Part shown: positions 40,123 to 51,967 of the stretch, piece after piece
Position numbering within the stretch: position 1 is the stretch's first letter
Layout of the letters: each line of letters starts with the position of its first letter
DNA from: Symsagittifera roscoffensis
Lineage: Eukaryota > Xenacoelomorpha > Acoela > Convolutidae
DNA length: 64,000 bases
Direction: 5' to 3'
Assembly (NCBI RefSeq): GCF_963678635.1
Contig: NC_087069.1
Location: 35,879,959 to 35,943,958 of the forward strand
Notes under the pieces: generated by a model
Databases searched by the model: none
The model's input: only the letters and a program-made list of their open reading frames with translations
What the model was told of the DNA's origin: nothing
Made by a program: the position numbers and the translations under genes

Positions 40123-41633
40123 AATTTTAGCCTTCATCCTAGATCATCTGAAAAATTCACAAAAGAAAAAAAAATAGCAAACTTCCTCAAAACTGTTTAA
40201 AACCCTATTAAATTTTTGCACCAACAATTAAATAAATATAATACCAATGCAGTAAATTAATTTATAAATTTTTCCCCCACAAGCAGTAAATCTAATAATG
40301 ATGAAAATTTGTAACTTAATTTCTCCCAACAACTAGCAGTAAAATTAAAATTCTATGTAGTAAATTAATAAGAAGCAAATACAGTACTAACCTTTTGCTA
40401 TTTTCATTCACTCGCACAAGAATTCTATCCAAACTCGCACAGCTCGCCCACGAAGAATTGTTTAAAATAATGAATTTCAGTTTCAAGCTTTCACACTCGA
40501 TAACTCTAACACAAGATAACACGTTTCAAACTTTCCTTTAACCCGGTTGGAAAGGAATTATATACTAAACAAAACTAACCAATGCAGCTTACTAAACACC
40601 ACAACACATAGCATAACAGCATGACTAAGAAAAGGAAACCAACGGTACCCAAACCGGATTAACCCAGTTTAAAACTGGATAATTTATTCTTTTAAAGACT
40701 ATTATAAAGTCTAAGAAAGAAATAATAAAACACAAAAAAGTCTAAAGACAAACCCATACCACAAACAATTTGATTTTTGAAAAAAGGACACAACCAACAA
40801 AACATAAGAAAAACCACAACAAACCCAACATAAAACGTTGTCACATAACAGGACCTCTCACAAAAAAACCGCATGCAATCATACTCCCACTCTTGGCCTA
40901 ACCCACCAGGAAGGACGTCCTGAGCATGCTCTATAGCCGGCCTAACCCACCGCGCTACATCCACGCTTTGTGACCATACTCCTATTTTTAATAAGAGCTA
41001 CTCAAGGGTGAGTAACTCTTCAAAATAACTGAACTAAAACAAAAAGCTTTTGTGAAAACAACTAACTAAAATCATAATTAAAAAATATTAAACTAATAAA
41101 AGTTTTATAAAATGTAAATTACATTATGCAATACATAGATCAGAATACAACACCAAGGACGAACATCCAAAGACAAAACGACCCTACTACACTCGAGAAA
41201 GAATGGCCAACTACAATCAATATGCCGCCCACAATCACAACTCAAAGGATTTAGAGTACGACTTGACTTCGCAGAAAAGGACTTCATTGAACTAGACCAA
41301 TGACCACCTCGATGTTCAAGTATACGTACAGATCCGAGTAACCAGGCATCCCCTCCACGCACAATCTCCACGCCATTCCCAGACAAGGTCAAACACAAAG
41401 AAGTTCTCACCAATGAAACAGAAAAACCTGACATAGCCAACCATTCTGAAATCAGATTTGAGTTTGTTGCGAAAACCCAGTCGTTGTCTTGAGAAGACAC
41501 AACGATTGAATCTGGGACTTCTCTAATAAGAAAACCCAGAAGAAATAAGATGTTCGCCAAATACCAACGTCCATCATCCATCTTTTGAATTGCAGAAAGA
41601 CTATTCTAAAAAACTCTGTAAAACCCGTATGGG
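40123..41633 (+). other. Long 3' non-coding region of the retroelement
   Basis: About 1.5 kb without a plus-strand gene. Several G/TAGTAAAT-type short repeats occur at 40240-40380. Minus-strand frames of 90 codons (40692-40964) and 158 codons (41105-41581) are open. The plus strand is poor in T here, and T on this strand supplies the A that stop codons need on the other, so such frames arise easily. No classic polypurine tract is seen next to the 3' LTR. Confidence 0.5.
41105..41581 (-). CDS. Antisense 158-codon ORF, hypothetical
   Basis: A minus-strand frame that starts just inside the 3' LTR border, with a hydrophobic N-terminus (YLANILFLLGFLI) that could be a signal peptide, several Cys, and a hydrophobic C-terminus. 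An LTR can drive antisense transcripts, so a real gene is possible. Composition bias can also create such frames by chance. No family is recognised. Confidence 0.25.
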   Translation of the reverse strand: MDDGRWYLANILFLLGFLIREVPDSIVVSSQDNDWVFATNSNLISEWLAMSGFSVSLVRTSLCLTLSGNGVEIVRGGDAWLLGSVRILEHRGGHWSSSMKSFSAKSSRTLNPLSCDCGRHIDCSWPFFLECSRVVLSLDVRPWCCILIYVLHNVIYIL

Positions 41634-42043
41634 TGGAACCTGATCTAAACTACATTTTATGATTGGATAAATTAGATATTTTACCAATGTAAAGTATTTA
41701 ACATTAACCAATCATGATCCATCTAACTAACAATCCACTTATTTGTAAGTGCTGAAATTACTTGTAATTTCAGCACCAGAGAGATTTGAATTTAACTAAG
41801 AAATTAGTTGAACTCTCCCGAGTACTTCAGCAGCCGCAATAAACCAGCATACCCTAGATCTATTGAGCCTAGCAGAGACTAGTTAAACAACCTGAGACTA
41901 GATAGTATAAGAGTAAGATTAGGATCGGTATTAGACTAAGAAGTTGCACGAATCTATCCGGCCGAAAATAAGATAGCGTGACGAGCAGACGGTGTACCCT
42001 ATCCGAAATTACTCTATGAGTTATACCCATCGGTCCTAACTCA
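41634..42043 (+). repeat. 3' LTR of 16.2-kb retroelement
   Basis: A 410-bp copy of 25832-26241 with two substitutions (taactaag and ccagcata versus taacttag and ccagtata). AATAAA is at 41838-41843 and the hairpin at 41749-41776. Confidence 0.95.
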
Positions 42044-42063
42044 AATCACTAATTGATTGTATT
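42044..42063. repeat. Palindrome, right end after the insertion
   Basis: aatcactaattgattgtatt completes the right arm of the palindrome begun at 25608. The first four bases are the target duplication. Confidence 0.9.
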
Positions 42064-42745
42064 AGTTAGTATTCATAACTTAAGGCTGATGTAACTTTCG
42101 ACCGAGCGAATACTTAGTAAATCACGAATCGCATGCTAATAGACACAAGCTGAACAAACAGTGCTGAAGAAAAACAATGCAGGAAAAAAGTTTTGAGCAG
42201 TGCTAAAATTGAAAAGTTTATTTAACAGTAGCCAAATTATTTTCAACATTGTCGAAAAATGAAGAAAAAAATGGAAAAACTGAATAGAAACATATACCAA
42301 ATAAAACACAACTTTGAGCAGTTATTTTTGATTCTGCCAAGCTGTTTCCGAAAAAAAATAAAAAATAAGAAACGATCGGTTATGTCAAAACCAATCAATC
42401 GCAAACTATGTTTTTGAATTTACGAAGGAAATTGAAAACTTTTGTAATTTGCTTTAAAATAACCCGGCTCAATAGATTTGCTCAAATTGTCATAAAAAAA
42501 ATTGATAACTGAAACAAAGCTTGGAATGAAAAGAAAACAGTCGCTGTTATTCAATTTTGTAACCCAAAATTGAAGCGCAAACAAAAAATTGTTTTTGTAT
42601 CGAAATGCTATCTTTAATTAAAAAACTAAACCAGAAATGGAGCAAACGTTGGCATTAAATGAGCAATTGATCAAAAAAGCAAAACATTGAACCGTGTTAA
42701 AATTGTATATCTTTTGATATAAACGATTGACTATGGAAGTTCTTG
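42064..42745. other. No gene seen, unassigned AT-rich DNA
   Basis: Nothing recognised. A short match, CATGCTAATAG, near 42133 is the reverse complement of 25589-25599 outside the perfect arms, hinting that the inverted structure was once longer. Confidence 0.45.
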
Positions 42746-43283
42746 TTGTTCCGACTTTCTTCTTGTTCTTCCGAAAGTAACGGAATATTTGTACTCGGGG
42801 TGGGTTTTTTTTCTTCAGACAAATTTCGACTTTTTAAATAGCCATTTTGACGGAAATTCTTTTATCATTCAAACAGTATTGCTGTCCTGAGCTTAAATTG
42901 GGAAAAATATTTTATCTGTGATTTTTTTTGTAAAGTTATGGGGGTTCAAAGATTGCCATTTTGGCCAATTTGGGACAATTAACGCGCGATATATTTCGCG
43001 CTATTAATGCGTAAGCGGAGATTTAATCCCTCTTAGAAATCACTCCAAATTTGGTGAAAGGAGCTGATTTGCCTTAATTGATTTGTTACAAGCAGCAAAA
43101 TCTATCCTTTTGCACTTTATATGGCGTGTGGGGGAATAATTTTCCTAAAAAATTTCAAATTTTGTAAAACCTTTTTTTTTATTTTATTTTACTATATTTA
43201 ATTTTTTTTATGTTACTACTGCTTCATAAACCTTAAAAGACAGTCGGAACTTTCACATCTTCGCCCTGATACGAGCAGTCTTG
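42746..43283 (+). mobile_element. Helentron-like element D, tandem unit 1
   Basis: About 538 bp from TTGTTCCGACTTTC to GATACGAGCAGTCTTG, with the central GCGCGATATATTTCGCGC palindrome and subterminal AGTCGGAAC. The 3' hairpin region is partly decayed (CATCTTCGCCCTG). Confidence 0.65.
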
Positions 43284-43820
43284 TTGTTCCGACTTTCGAT
43301 ACGTAAGGAACGGAATATTTGTGCTCGGGGTGGGTTTTTTTTTCTTCAGACAAATTTCGACTTTTTAACTAGCCATTTTTGACGGAATTTTTTTTTTATA
43401 TCAGTCAAAAAGTATTGTTGCCCTGAGTTTAAATTTGAAAGGATATTTCACCTGTGATCAATTTCCGTAAAGTTATGGGGGTTTAAATATTTCCATTTTG
43501 GCCAATTTGGGACAATTAACGCGCGATATATTTCGCGCTATTAATGCGTAAGCGGAGATTTAATTCCTCTTAGAAATCACTCAAAATTTGGTGAAAAAGG
43601 CTGATTTGCCTTAATTGATTTGTTACAAGGAGCGAAATCTATCCTTTCGCACTTTATATGGCGTGTCGGGGAATAATTTTCCTAAAAATTTTCAAATTTT
43701 AAAAAACTTTTATTTTTTATTTTATTTTACTATATTTAATTTTTTTATGTTACAACTGCGCCATAAACCTTAAAAGGCTGTCGGAACATTCAAGGCTTCG
43801 CCCTGTTACGAGCAGTCTTG
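43284..43820 (+). mobile_element. Helentron-like element D, tandem unit 2
   Basis: Begins TTGTTCCGACTTTCGATACG immediately after unit 1, with no spacer. It has the same internal landmarks and ends GTTACGAGCAGTCTTG. Confidence 0.65.
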
Positions 43821-44350
43821 TTGTTCCGACTCTCGATACGTAATTAACGGAATATTTGTGCTCGGTGTGGGTTTTTTTTTCTTCAGACAAATTTCGACTT
43901 TTTAACTAGCCATTTTTGACGGATTTTTTTTATCAATCAAAAAGTATTGTTGTCCTGAGCTTAAATTTGGAAAGATATTTCACCTGTGATCAATTTTCGT
44001 AAACTTATGGGGGTTTAAATATTTCCATTTTGGCCAATTTGGGACAATTAACGCGCGATATATTTCGTGCTATCAACGCTGAGATTTAATCCGTCTTAGA
44101 AATCGTTCCAAATTGGTTGAAATAAGCTTATTTGCCTTAATTGATTTGTTACTAGAAGCGAAATTTATTCTTTTGTACTTTATATGGCGTGTGGGGGATG
44201 ATTTTCATAGAAAAAATTTCAAATTTTAAAAATAAAAATTTTCGTTTTATTTTATTTAATTTAATGTTTTTATGTTGCTTATGTTTTTACTGCTCCATAA
44301 ACCTTAAAGGCAGTCGGAACAATCAGGGCTTCGCCCTGATACGAGCAGTT
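43821..44350 (+). mobile_element. Helentron-like element D, tandem unit 3
   Basis: Third head-to-tail unit. It retains the hairpin CAGGGCTTCGCCCTG and ends ATACGAGCAG followed by a T-run. Confidence 0.65.
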
Positions 44351-45351
44351 TTTTTTTCACTTTTAAGCACATCAGAACAAAACATTTTTTGGCACTCTCA
44401 TTTTCTTGGCTGTTATATTTTGGCATTGTTGAACACCCCACACACAAGCTCAGCGTGCTACGCTCCCACTTGAATAAACTGGTACCATATTGTACTGTTT
44501 AGAAGGAATCAAAAAATTGAAACCATGCACCACATTTTCAAAGTTTACGCCATGTTGAGGACTAAAATTTTGTGCTATAATGAAAAAGTAATATCATATC
44601 GCTTTTGAAAAAATGTGCAGTTAGCTACAATTCTAGCGTTAAAATTTCAATATATTTTGATGTGATGCATTTTCCTCAAGCTAACCACGATATTTTGAGT
44701 AATTTTGCATAATAAAGATGTGTTATCAAGATGTGCCTTTCGCGTTTTCAACAACTGTCGTTTTATGTTGAACTGATGAAATGATATATTTTTGCTCTTG
44801 TGTTATTGAACACATAAGTCTTTAGTAGGCCGAATTTTGGTATTGAATAAATTTACTTAACCAAAATAACCAAAATTTGAACTCACTCTAGGAAAATGAG
44901 TGATTTGGGGACAACATTTAACTTTTTTCAACAGGAAAAAGAAGAAAAACGACAGATTGTAAAAAAAGCATACTCTTTTCTGCGCTGTGATCTTTAACCT
45001 TCAGAAGGGTGGGCCTCGACAAAGTGAACATCTTCTATGCATGCGTCATCGATGTTATAGAGTCGGCATGACAAAGTTATGTCTCATTTTTTCTCGTACG
45101 CTGAGTTAAGTCGAAATCCCAATAGAAATGTCAGAAATTGTGGTTGTGTGAGGAAAGAGCTGGAGAACTGGGGTTATTTTAAAAGAAGATCATAGCTTAT
45201 ACAAAATGGGCCTTTTCAAAGTTTTCAGTTTTTTTATGCTTTTTTCTAATAACTGGATCAAGGTAGCAGTTATTGATTTTACTGAAAAAAAAATAAAAGT
45301 TGAATATGGTTAGTAACCCTATCAATTTCAGTTTGAGGTTCATTTTGTCTA
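44351..45351. other. No gene seen, unassigned DNA
   Basis: No exon, RNA gene or repeat boundary was recognised. Confidence 0.45.
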
Positions 45352-45870
45352 CCCGTACTCACCGGCGGCTGTTTTTCTAGATCGAAGTTTTTTATAGATA
45401 ACTAGCCAAGTTTTCTCGTTTTTTTCTGAGCAGAAATGGTCTATATCTTTTCTAGCTTAGAAATTAACAGTTTCTGGAAAAAAAATAATCAGAAATCAGT
45501 TCACTGCTCAGCCGCAACGAGATAAACATTTTTCGAGTATACACAATAACAGTAGAATTTCAACGCAAATTAACACTTTTAATAACAAGCGTTACTTTGC
45601 CTTAATTTGCTATAACTATTCTGGTTTACCACGGCATGTGGCCAAGTGGTTAGCACAACCGCCTAACACGTTGAAGATTGGGTGTTCGAGCTGCACCAAG
45701 AGACTTTTTCTATCTAGAAATAGCCTAGATTGCTGATTTCTGATCACAAAAAAGATGCGAAATGAAAAAAATCCCTGTTTTATTTTAACATTTTATAAAG
45801 AATTTTTAGCCGGAAAATTTGATAAGACAAAGTATTTCAGGTCAGAAGTAAAGAATTTTCTCGGTACGGG
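45352..45870 (-). mobile_element. TIR element E with internal tRNA-like sequence, copy 2
   Basis: 519 bp, inverted relative to 5747-6254. Ends are CCCGTACTCACCGG and TCGGTACGGG, flanked by the dinucleotide ta on both sides. The tRNA-like part is on the plus strand: a perfect A-box match TGGCCAAGTGG near 45639 and a B-box-like GTGTTCGAGCTGC near 45683. Confidence 0.75.
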
Positions 45871-48267
45871 TACTAATACTGGTCATAGTATCACGTAGAG
45901 GGAGCCTGCACCACAGTTCTACAGTTCTATGGAATATTTTTCATTATGTTGTGAGTTTGTGGCCATGTCTCTCTAAGACATAAAAAAAATAGGTTGTAAT
46001 TCAATAGATTGCTGTTTTTATGCAATAAAACAATTTTAGTTTGATTATATTTGACAAAATTGGACTTTAGGTGTTTTATTTTATTCTGAAAGTTTCAGAC
46101 ACCCAGGTTGACCTCCATACCCCAAAATCCTTATCATACAACTCCATGCATCAAGATTATGGAAAAAAGCTTGTCATAAAATTTTTGTACAGTTTCGAAA
46201 ATGGTTGAAAAAAAAACTTATTTCTGTAGCTGTTTGATTCTAATGATAGTCTGGTATTTTTTTTCATTTTTGAAATAAATGCTCATCATGCAATTCTCAA
46301 GTATGTAAACTTTATGACGAACATTTTATTGATGGCGACACAAAAATTTTTTCTGTCAGTAACTTTCAAATTGCCCATAATTTTTTTTTTGGTTTTTTTA
46401 ACCTGCAAATTGCTGTTTGTACTCAAAAAAAACATTTTCAAAAAAAATTTTGCATGCCAAGTTTTTTATGAGCATAACGTAGTCCTGGATACACTAATGA
46501 TGGATTTTTTTCCTTTTATAATTTTTTTAAAAAACGCTGAAAACGCCTGTTTCTTTGGTATTTCATGTTTATGTATGCGTTGATCAATGCCTGATAATTT
46601 GAAAATTCAAATTTCAAAAGTTGTCATCGTTGAAATGTTTTGCCAAAATTTAAAAGTTTGTTACTGTCGTCACATCATTTGTGAAAAACAGCTCTAGGAA
46701 AATTCAGGTCGTTTTCTATGCATTGTAAATGCAAGACTGTTGAACCTTTGGTGCATTGAGTAAACCAGGGTCTTTGTCACTTGCGTTCGGTTACGAATAC
46801 AGCCAAAAAAAATTTTTAATTAAAATAAGACAGAAAATCATTTTTTTTGGTTTATGGAAAAATGCTTGTCATACAATTTTTATTAATGAAAAAACGCTTA
46901 TCATAGAGATTTCTCACAGTTTTCTGTACGGGTAGGTTTTTTTATTTTAGTTCACTCCTATTTGAAAACTGCTATCTTTTTTTTCTTCATTCTTTTCCCC
47001 CTCTTATTTCAAAAATTCAAAAGTAAACGTTATCAGTTTGTTAATTTTTGTTGCGTTTTGTTTACTTTTTTCTCGTCCATATCTGTTTTTGACCTCCTCA
47101 CCCAAACATGCTTCCTCATATAATCGATTTGATGATTACAATTCTTGTTCAAACGTGTTTCGATAAGCGTAAGAAGGATTCTGTGGGGTAAACACTGTGT
47201 GGGTCAAACATCATCCTCTGTTAACCCTTCTAGACCTTCGTCAAATTTATTGACTTTTTTGAAGTTATTTTGTCGTATGTAGATTCAAACTTTACTCTAA
47301 CTTTTTCAAAGTCACTGGCGGCTTATGCGATGTCGTAAAAAGTGTGACTTTCGAATCATCTAGAGCTCATGAGAGTTTTTTTGGTTTTTGTCTTCTTTAG
47401 CGTTCTTTAGAGTGCCTTTCATCAGTTACGTACGTGATGCTTCAAAAAGTTGTTTTTCATGAGCTGTATCCCATTTCATTAAGACTTAGTCTATTGAGTC
47501 TTTTAGGCTTTTCCTTTTGCATAACTCAGATTGTTAACTTCTTTTGCGGTTTGCTTTGAAAAAAAAATGGATCTAAAAAAATTTATGTTTTTTATAAAAT
47601 TGCTTCTTTTTTGCGTCTCAATACTATATCAGATCACCAGTGAAAACTGTGCTCGTTGGGGGGGGGGGGGGGGCTGAAAAGCAAGATGACCAGTGAAACT
47701 GTGCGCGTGGGGTCCTGAAAATAAATTTACCCAGTAGTGGAATTTTGAACTGCTTTGGAAACATTTAGAAAGAACACTCCAACAGATCCCTATTGGTGGA
47801 CACTTGGGCTGGATTGAAAGCATCCAGATTCAACAGAGCCTTGGAGCGGATTGTTGAGCTTAGTGATAGCAATCCAACTATTCTCTCAAGTTTTTTTCCG
47901 AAAAAATGCCAAAAATAAAACTGAAAACGTTTAATAAACTGAATATAAGTGTTTTATTACTTGAAGATCCCGAATATCCATAAAAGCTTTGCAGAAATAA
48001 TGCAAAAATAACTGTCATTCGTGTGACAATTGAGAAACCTGGTTTCACGATGACTGTAACAAATTGCCTAAGGAAGTTCTCCAAAAAATTAGGCAAAGTA
48101 AAAGTTTTTTCTGGAAATGCGGGGAGTGTTAAGACTTAAAAATATAAGAAAATAAATTCAAACAATCTTTTGAGAAAATCACAAAAAAAACGCGAAAGGC
48201 AAATTTAGCGATCCGAAGCAATTGAGCCGATGTAAATTTTTCAATACAACAGAATTACGACCAAATA
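45871..48267. other. Repeat-rich intergenic DNA without a gene
   Basis: Contains scattered GCTTGTCATA-type fragments of repeat G (46130-46930). At 47636-47710 a run of 18 G is followed by a short duplicated phrase (ACCAGTGAAA...CTGTGC). No coding exon is seen. Confidence 0.5.
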
Positions 48268-51200
48268 TTGACAATTCAGAAAAAAAACTTCAGAATTAAA
48301 AAAAACCTTGCTTCTTTGAAGCAGTTCATTAGACTGAGTAACAATTTTTTGTCAACTGAGAGAGATATCAGCATTTTGCGCAAAAATATATCAAATCAGA
48401 GCAGTTTATCTACAACAACTAATAATGCTCCCATCACAAACCAAGCTAAAACAGACTCTAGTCTTATTGGAACGAAACTAGTGATGAATGGATTAGCAGA
48501 AAATATGTAGGACGATAAAGTTGTTTAAATTGAAAAGGACAGAATTAGTTTGCTGCAATTAATCAAAGATAGGATGGAACTTAGAGAAATTACTGTGAGC
48601 GACTGTTTTAGACTTGGAAAAGAACAACCAGACAAAACAAGAACTCTTGTCTTTTACATTCCATCTCTTTGATTTCAAAATTTACTTTTCGGTAATTGAG
48701 AAAGTAGAAGATTTCGACTATGCATATCAAGGAATTTATGAATTATGTGGACTATCAGAATGAAAGGAAAGTTCTAAAACAGAGATATCATTTGAGTACT
48801 TTGATGCAAAAATAAAAATCAGAATTCAAAATAAAGGCTGGTAGCCTTGTGTTTGTCACTTACACAACTGACTGTAACAAAGAAGTTCAACCTTAGTGTG
48901 ATCAAATTCCTCTTGACTATTAAATGACAAAAAACTTTAAATGAACTGATATCATTTTTAATAATTGAACGGAAAATCAAGCTCGACAAATTATTGCGAA
49001 TCCATCAACCTGACGTTGTTGCCCTAAGTGAAACATGGTTGGATAAACGTTTTGAAAATACTGTGTCTTCTGCACAACTGTAGTTGAATTAATTCGCCTT
49101 TCTGATGAGAAAACATGAAGGAGCCCTAACGTCGGTTAAGAAAGCATCTAATTTAAATGTCATTGATGATCAATCAGTTATTTTTGACTTTGGTTTATAT
49201 TTAGTTTGAAGCTGAATAATCCTAACGCTTTGCGTAATAGCCATTTACAAACCACCCCATGACAGACCTAATAATCTAAACTGAATTTTTTTTGAAAGAA
49301 TTGAACAAACAACTCAAGGTACATATATTAGAATCTAATTCCAACACAACGCACTAGATTTTCTGCAGCGATTTGATTTTTACTTCAATTTATTGGACTA
49401 TTTTATCAAGCGATGACCAACGTGAATCCAATTTTGTGAAATCAATGGCAATTCAATCTTGTCTTACTGAGAGAAAATGATTTTTTACAGCGAGACCTAT
49501 TATTAACATACAATCCTTTCTTATGTAATAACTGCGAACTAAACCAAAGCTTCTCAGATCATCCTGCCCTTTCCTGTCGAATAGCATTTGAAATTGAAAC
49601 AGAACAGATGAATTTAAACCGTTACTGTATCGTAAAGCAGACTCCGAATCATTGCGTTTGTTATTCTTAAACAACAGACTTCATTGCTCGAATGATGCAA
49701 ATAGAATGCTTGAAACTTTCTATGGGTTGTATTATCAATATATTCCAAAAAAAGATAATTCGTGGCTCTAAAGACCCCCATTGGATGTCATCAGACCCAA
49801 TAAATGCTGAAAATTGTCTTCAGATGGCATTGAAACATAATTATTCTGACGAGAAAGTTAAACGCTGCAAGCAAGAATTGAATGATTCTTTAGAACTAGA
49901 CAAAGCCATTTACTTTGAGTCAATGAAAGGCATCGATTTAAAAACGACTTACATTTTTCCCAGATCGATGAAAGGAAAGGCAATAGAATACAAAAATACC
50001 AATTTATGCTCTGATTTTGCAATCTGCGAGGCTTTTAACGAGTTTTTTGCATCTGTGTATAAAATAGACAACGAACCATTGAGTGTTCCAAACGAAAGTA
50101 ATTTTCCAGGAATACACGAATAAATTTTCGTTTCGCAATGCAAAGTTCTTAACAAATTGAGTAAAGGCAAATCAGGAAAAAATTCAGTTGATGATATATT
50201 TCCTAGCCTGTTAATTTTTGTTTTACAGTTCTGTTTGAATGATTTTGTTGAATTGTTTAAGTGCATAGTCAGTAATAATCAAATTCCAGATATCTAGAAA
50301 GTAGCACACGTTCCTCCCTTACACAAAAAAGTTTCTCGTATGAACATTGAAAATTACAGGCCCGTTTCAAAACTGCCTGCACTCACCCTAATATGTGAGC
50401 AAGTTTTATATAGTCGAGATTTATTCAAAGAAAACTGTTTAAAAACCAACATGGTTTTCGAAAACATCATTCGACTCTGACAAACTTTATATTGTGCGTG
50501 ATGTTGTATACAAGGAATTAGAACAAGGAGAATTACCTCTCACGCCGTTTTAAGACATTGCAAAAGCTTTCGACTCTTTTAGCCATAACATCACTTTATA
50601 CAAGCATCAACCATGATTTTCTTCAATTTTTTGCATCTTATCTCAGAAACAGAAAACAAATAATTTTTCTTCGTAATACATTGTCCCATTCCCTCAATAT
50701 AACAAGTGGCGTTCCACAGAGATCATTTTTGCAGTGTTCTTGTTTTCTTTATATATAAACGATATGACAGAAATGATAGACAAGCCTTCCTTTTTATATG
50801 ATGACGATACAAAAATTATTGGGAAATTGTTTGAAATTTCTTCGAATCAAACAGACTTAACCAATGTAATCACCTGGGAGCCAAAAAAACAGAAATGACT
50901 CCATGTTTGACAAAATTGAACAAATTAGATTTCAAAAATCAAACTAGCATTATCTTTCGAGCGATCTTTTATCTTTTGATGGAGAACAACTAGTTTCAAG
51001 AGCCACTGTTAAATACCTTGGAGTTTGGAGCAATTTCAAGATTTCATGGATATACCACATCACCGAAAGGCTTAAAAAAGCAAACAAGGAACTTAATTAC
51101 ATTAGATGATCTTCCCTAAACTCACTGAGTAGCTCTATTCGGGCTTCGCTTTTTAAAACTTGCACACTATCAAAAATATTTATGCATCTCCAGTTTGGTT

Positions 51201-51810
51201 TGCGACTAAAAACCAATGTATGCAAATACAAAATTTCAACGACGATGCTTAAAATGGTGTTAGAAAAAAAAACATGAATTGAAATGCTTATTTTTTTTAA
51301 CTTGAATAAAACTAAACTGTTGCCAATTTCACTGATAATATTTAAAAACGATTTAACTTTGCTGAATAACATTCTTAATAACAAGTTGCCGATGAATTTT
51401 TTTGTTTTTCGGACAATCGACAGGAGCCCCGATACAAATCAAACGGAAAACAAGACGTTTTTGAGAATACCAACGATAACACGGAGCAAATTTTGTGAAA
51501 TTTTTATTCACCGTGTCGCAGAAATGTCAAACACCCTCGAGAGATCGAAAAATTTGCCTGGCTATGATCGCTTTCAAGAACCTGTAATCTTTAGAAAGAA
51601 TTTGAATCTGTTATTGTTTGACAAACTACAAACGTTTAAATATTCGATTTATCCAGAGTCGTGGTTTTTAAGTTGATTTTACTAACTTTGATTTCAATGA
51701 CTAAGAGCAACTAATCCCCGCCTTGCGGGTTTAATTCAATCTTATTATGATTATAATTTGATTATTATTATGATTATGATTATTATTATTATTATTATTA
51801 TGATTATTAA
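48268..51810 (+). mobile_element. Decayed non-LTR retrotransposon (LINE)
   Basis: An ORF1-like region (48268-48672, stops at 48508 and about 48526) contains SDCFRLGKEQPDKTRTLVFY, typical of LINE ORF1 proteins. An endonuclease relic (DVVALSETWLDKRF) is near 49010. A linker frame is at 49692-50123. The RT is scattered over frames: KAFDSF near 50565, SYLRNRKQIIFLRNTLSHSL and SGVPQ at 50640-50725, and a YDDDTKI active-site region near 50800. The C-terminal frame is 51284-51676. The 3' end has the hairpin CCCGCCTTGCGGG and an ATT/GATTATT microsatellite. It resembles the Jockey/CR1 group; it is inactive. Confidence 0.85.
51724..51810 (+). repeat. LINE 3' terminal microsatellite
   Basis: A (GATTATTATT)n-type run directly after the 3' hairpin, probably produced or used at reverse-transcription initiation. 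Confidence 0.8.
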
Positions 51811-51967
51811 GACAGCAAAAACTCGCCGAATTGTGATGAGGTTTTTCAATTCTGGTTTGACTTTTAATGACGAGTTTCTTGCGGTTCATCGATTTATCAC
51901 TATGTTTTTGCATGACAAATTTGATGAAAACAAAATTCACAATGAATTTTCCCCAAAGTTTTTTTGA

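Larger units (their letters stand above)
25832..42043 (+). mobile_element. 16.2-kb LTR retrotransposon or ERV-like element
   Basis: A complete element of 16,212 bp between 410-bp LTRs, with a PBS after the 5' LTR and a 4-bp target duplication, aatc (25828-25831 and 42044-42047). Order: LTR, leader, ORF0, gag, zinc knuckle-PR, RT-RNase H-IN (truncated), ORF-X, env-like, ORF-Z, 3' region, LTR. The plus strand is A-rich and G-poor throughout. LTR identity (2 differences in 410) implies recent insertion, yet integrase and env are broken, so mobility probably came from a helper element. Confidence 0.93.

Noticed and set aside
40692-40964. Minus-strand tRNA-like or SINE head (TAGCGCGGTGGGTTAGGC) and overlapping 90-codon ORF
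   Set aside because: An A-box-like match but no B box at the right distance; it contains a repeated GGTGGGTTAGGCC instead. The ORF fits composition bias.
46314-46583. 89-codon hydrophobic ORF
   Set aside because: A T-run-driven frame with Phe/Leu/Lys content in repeat G-type DNA; no supporting features.
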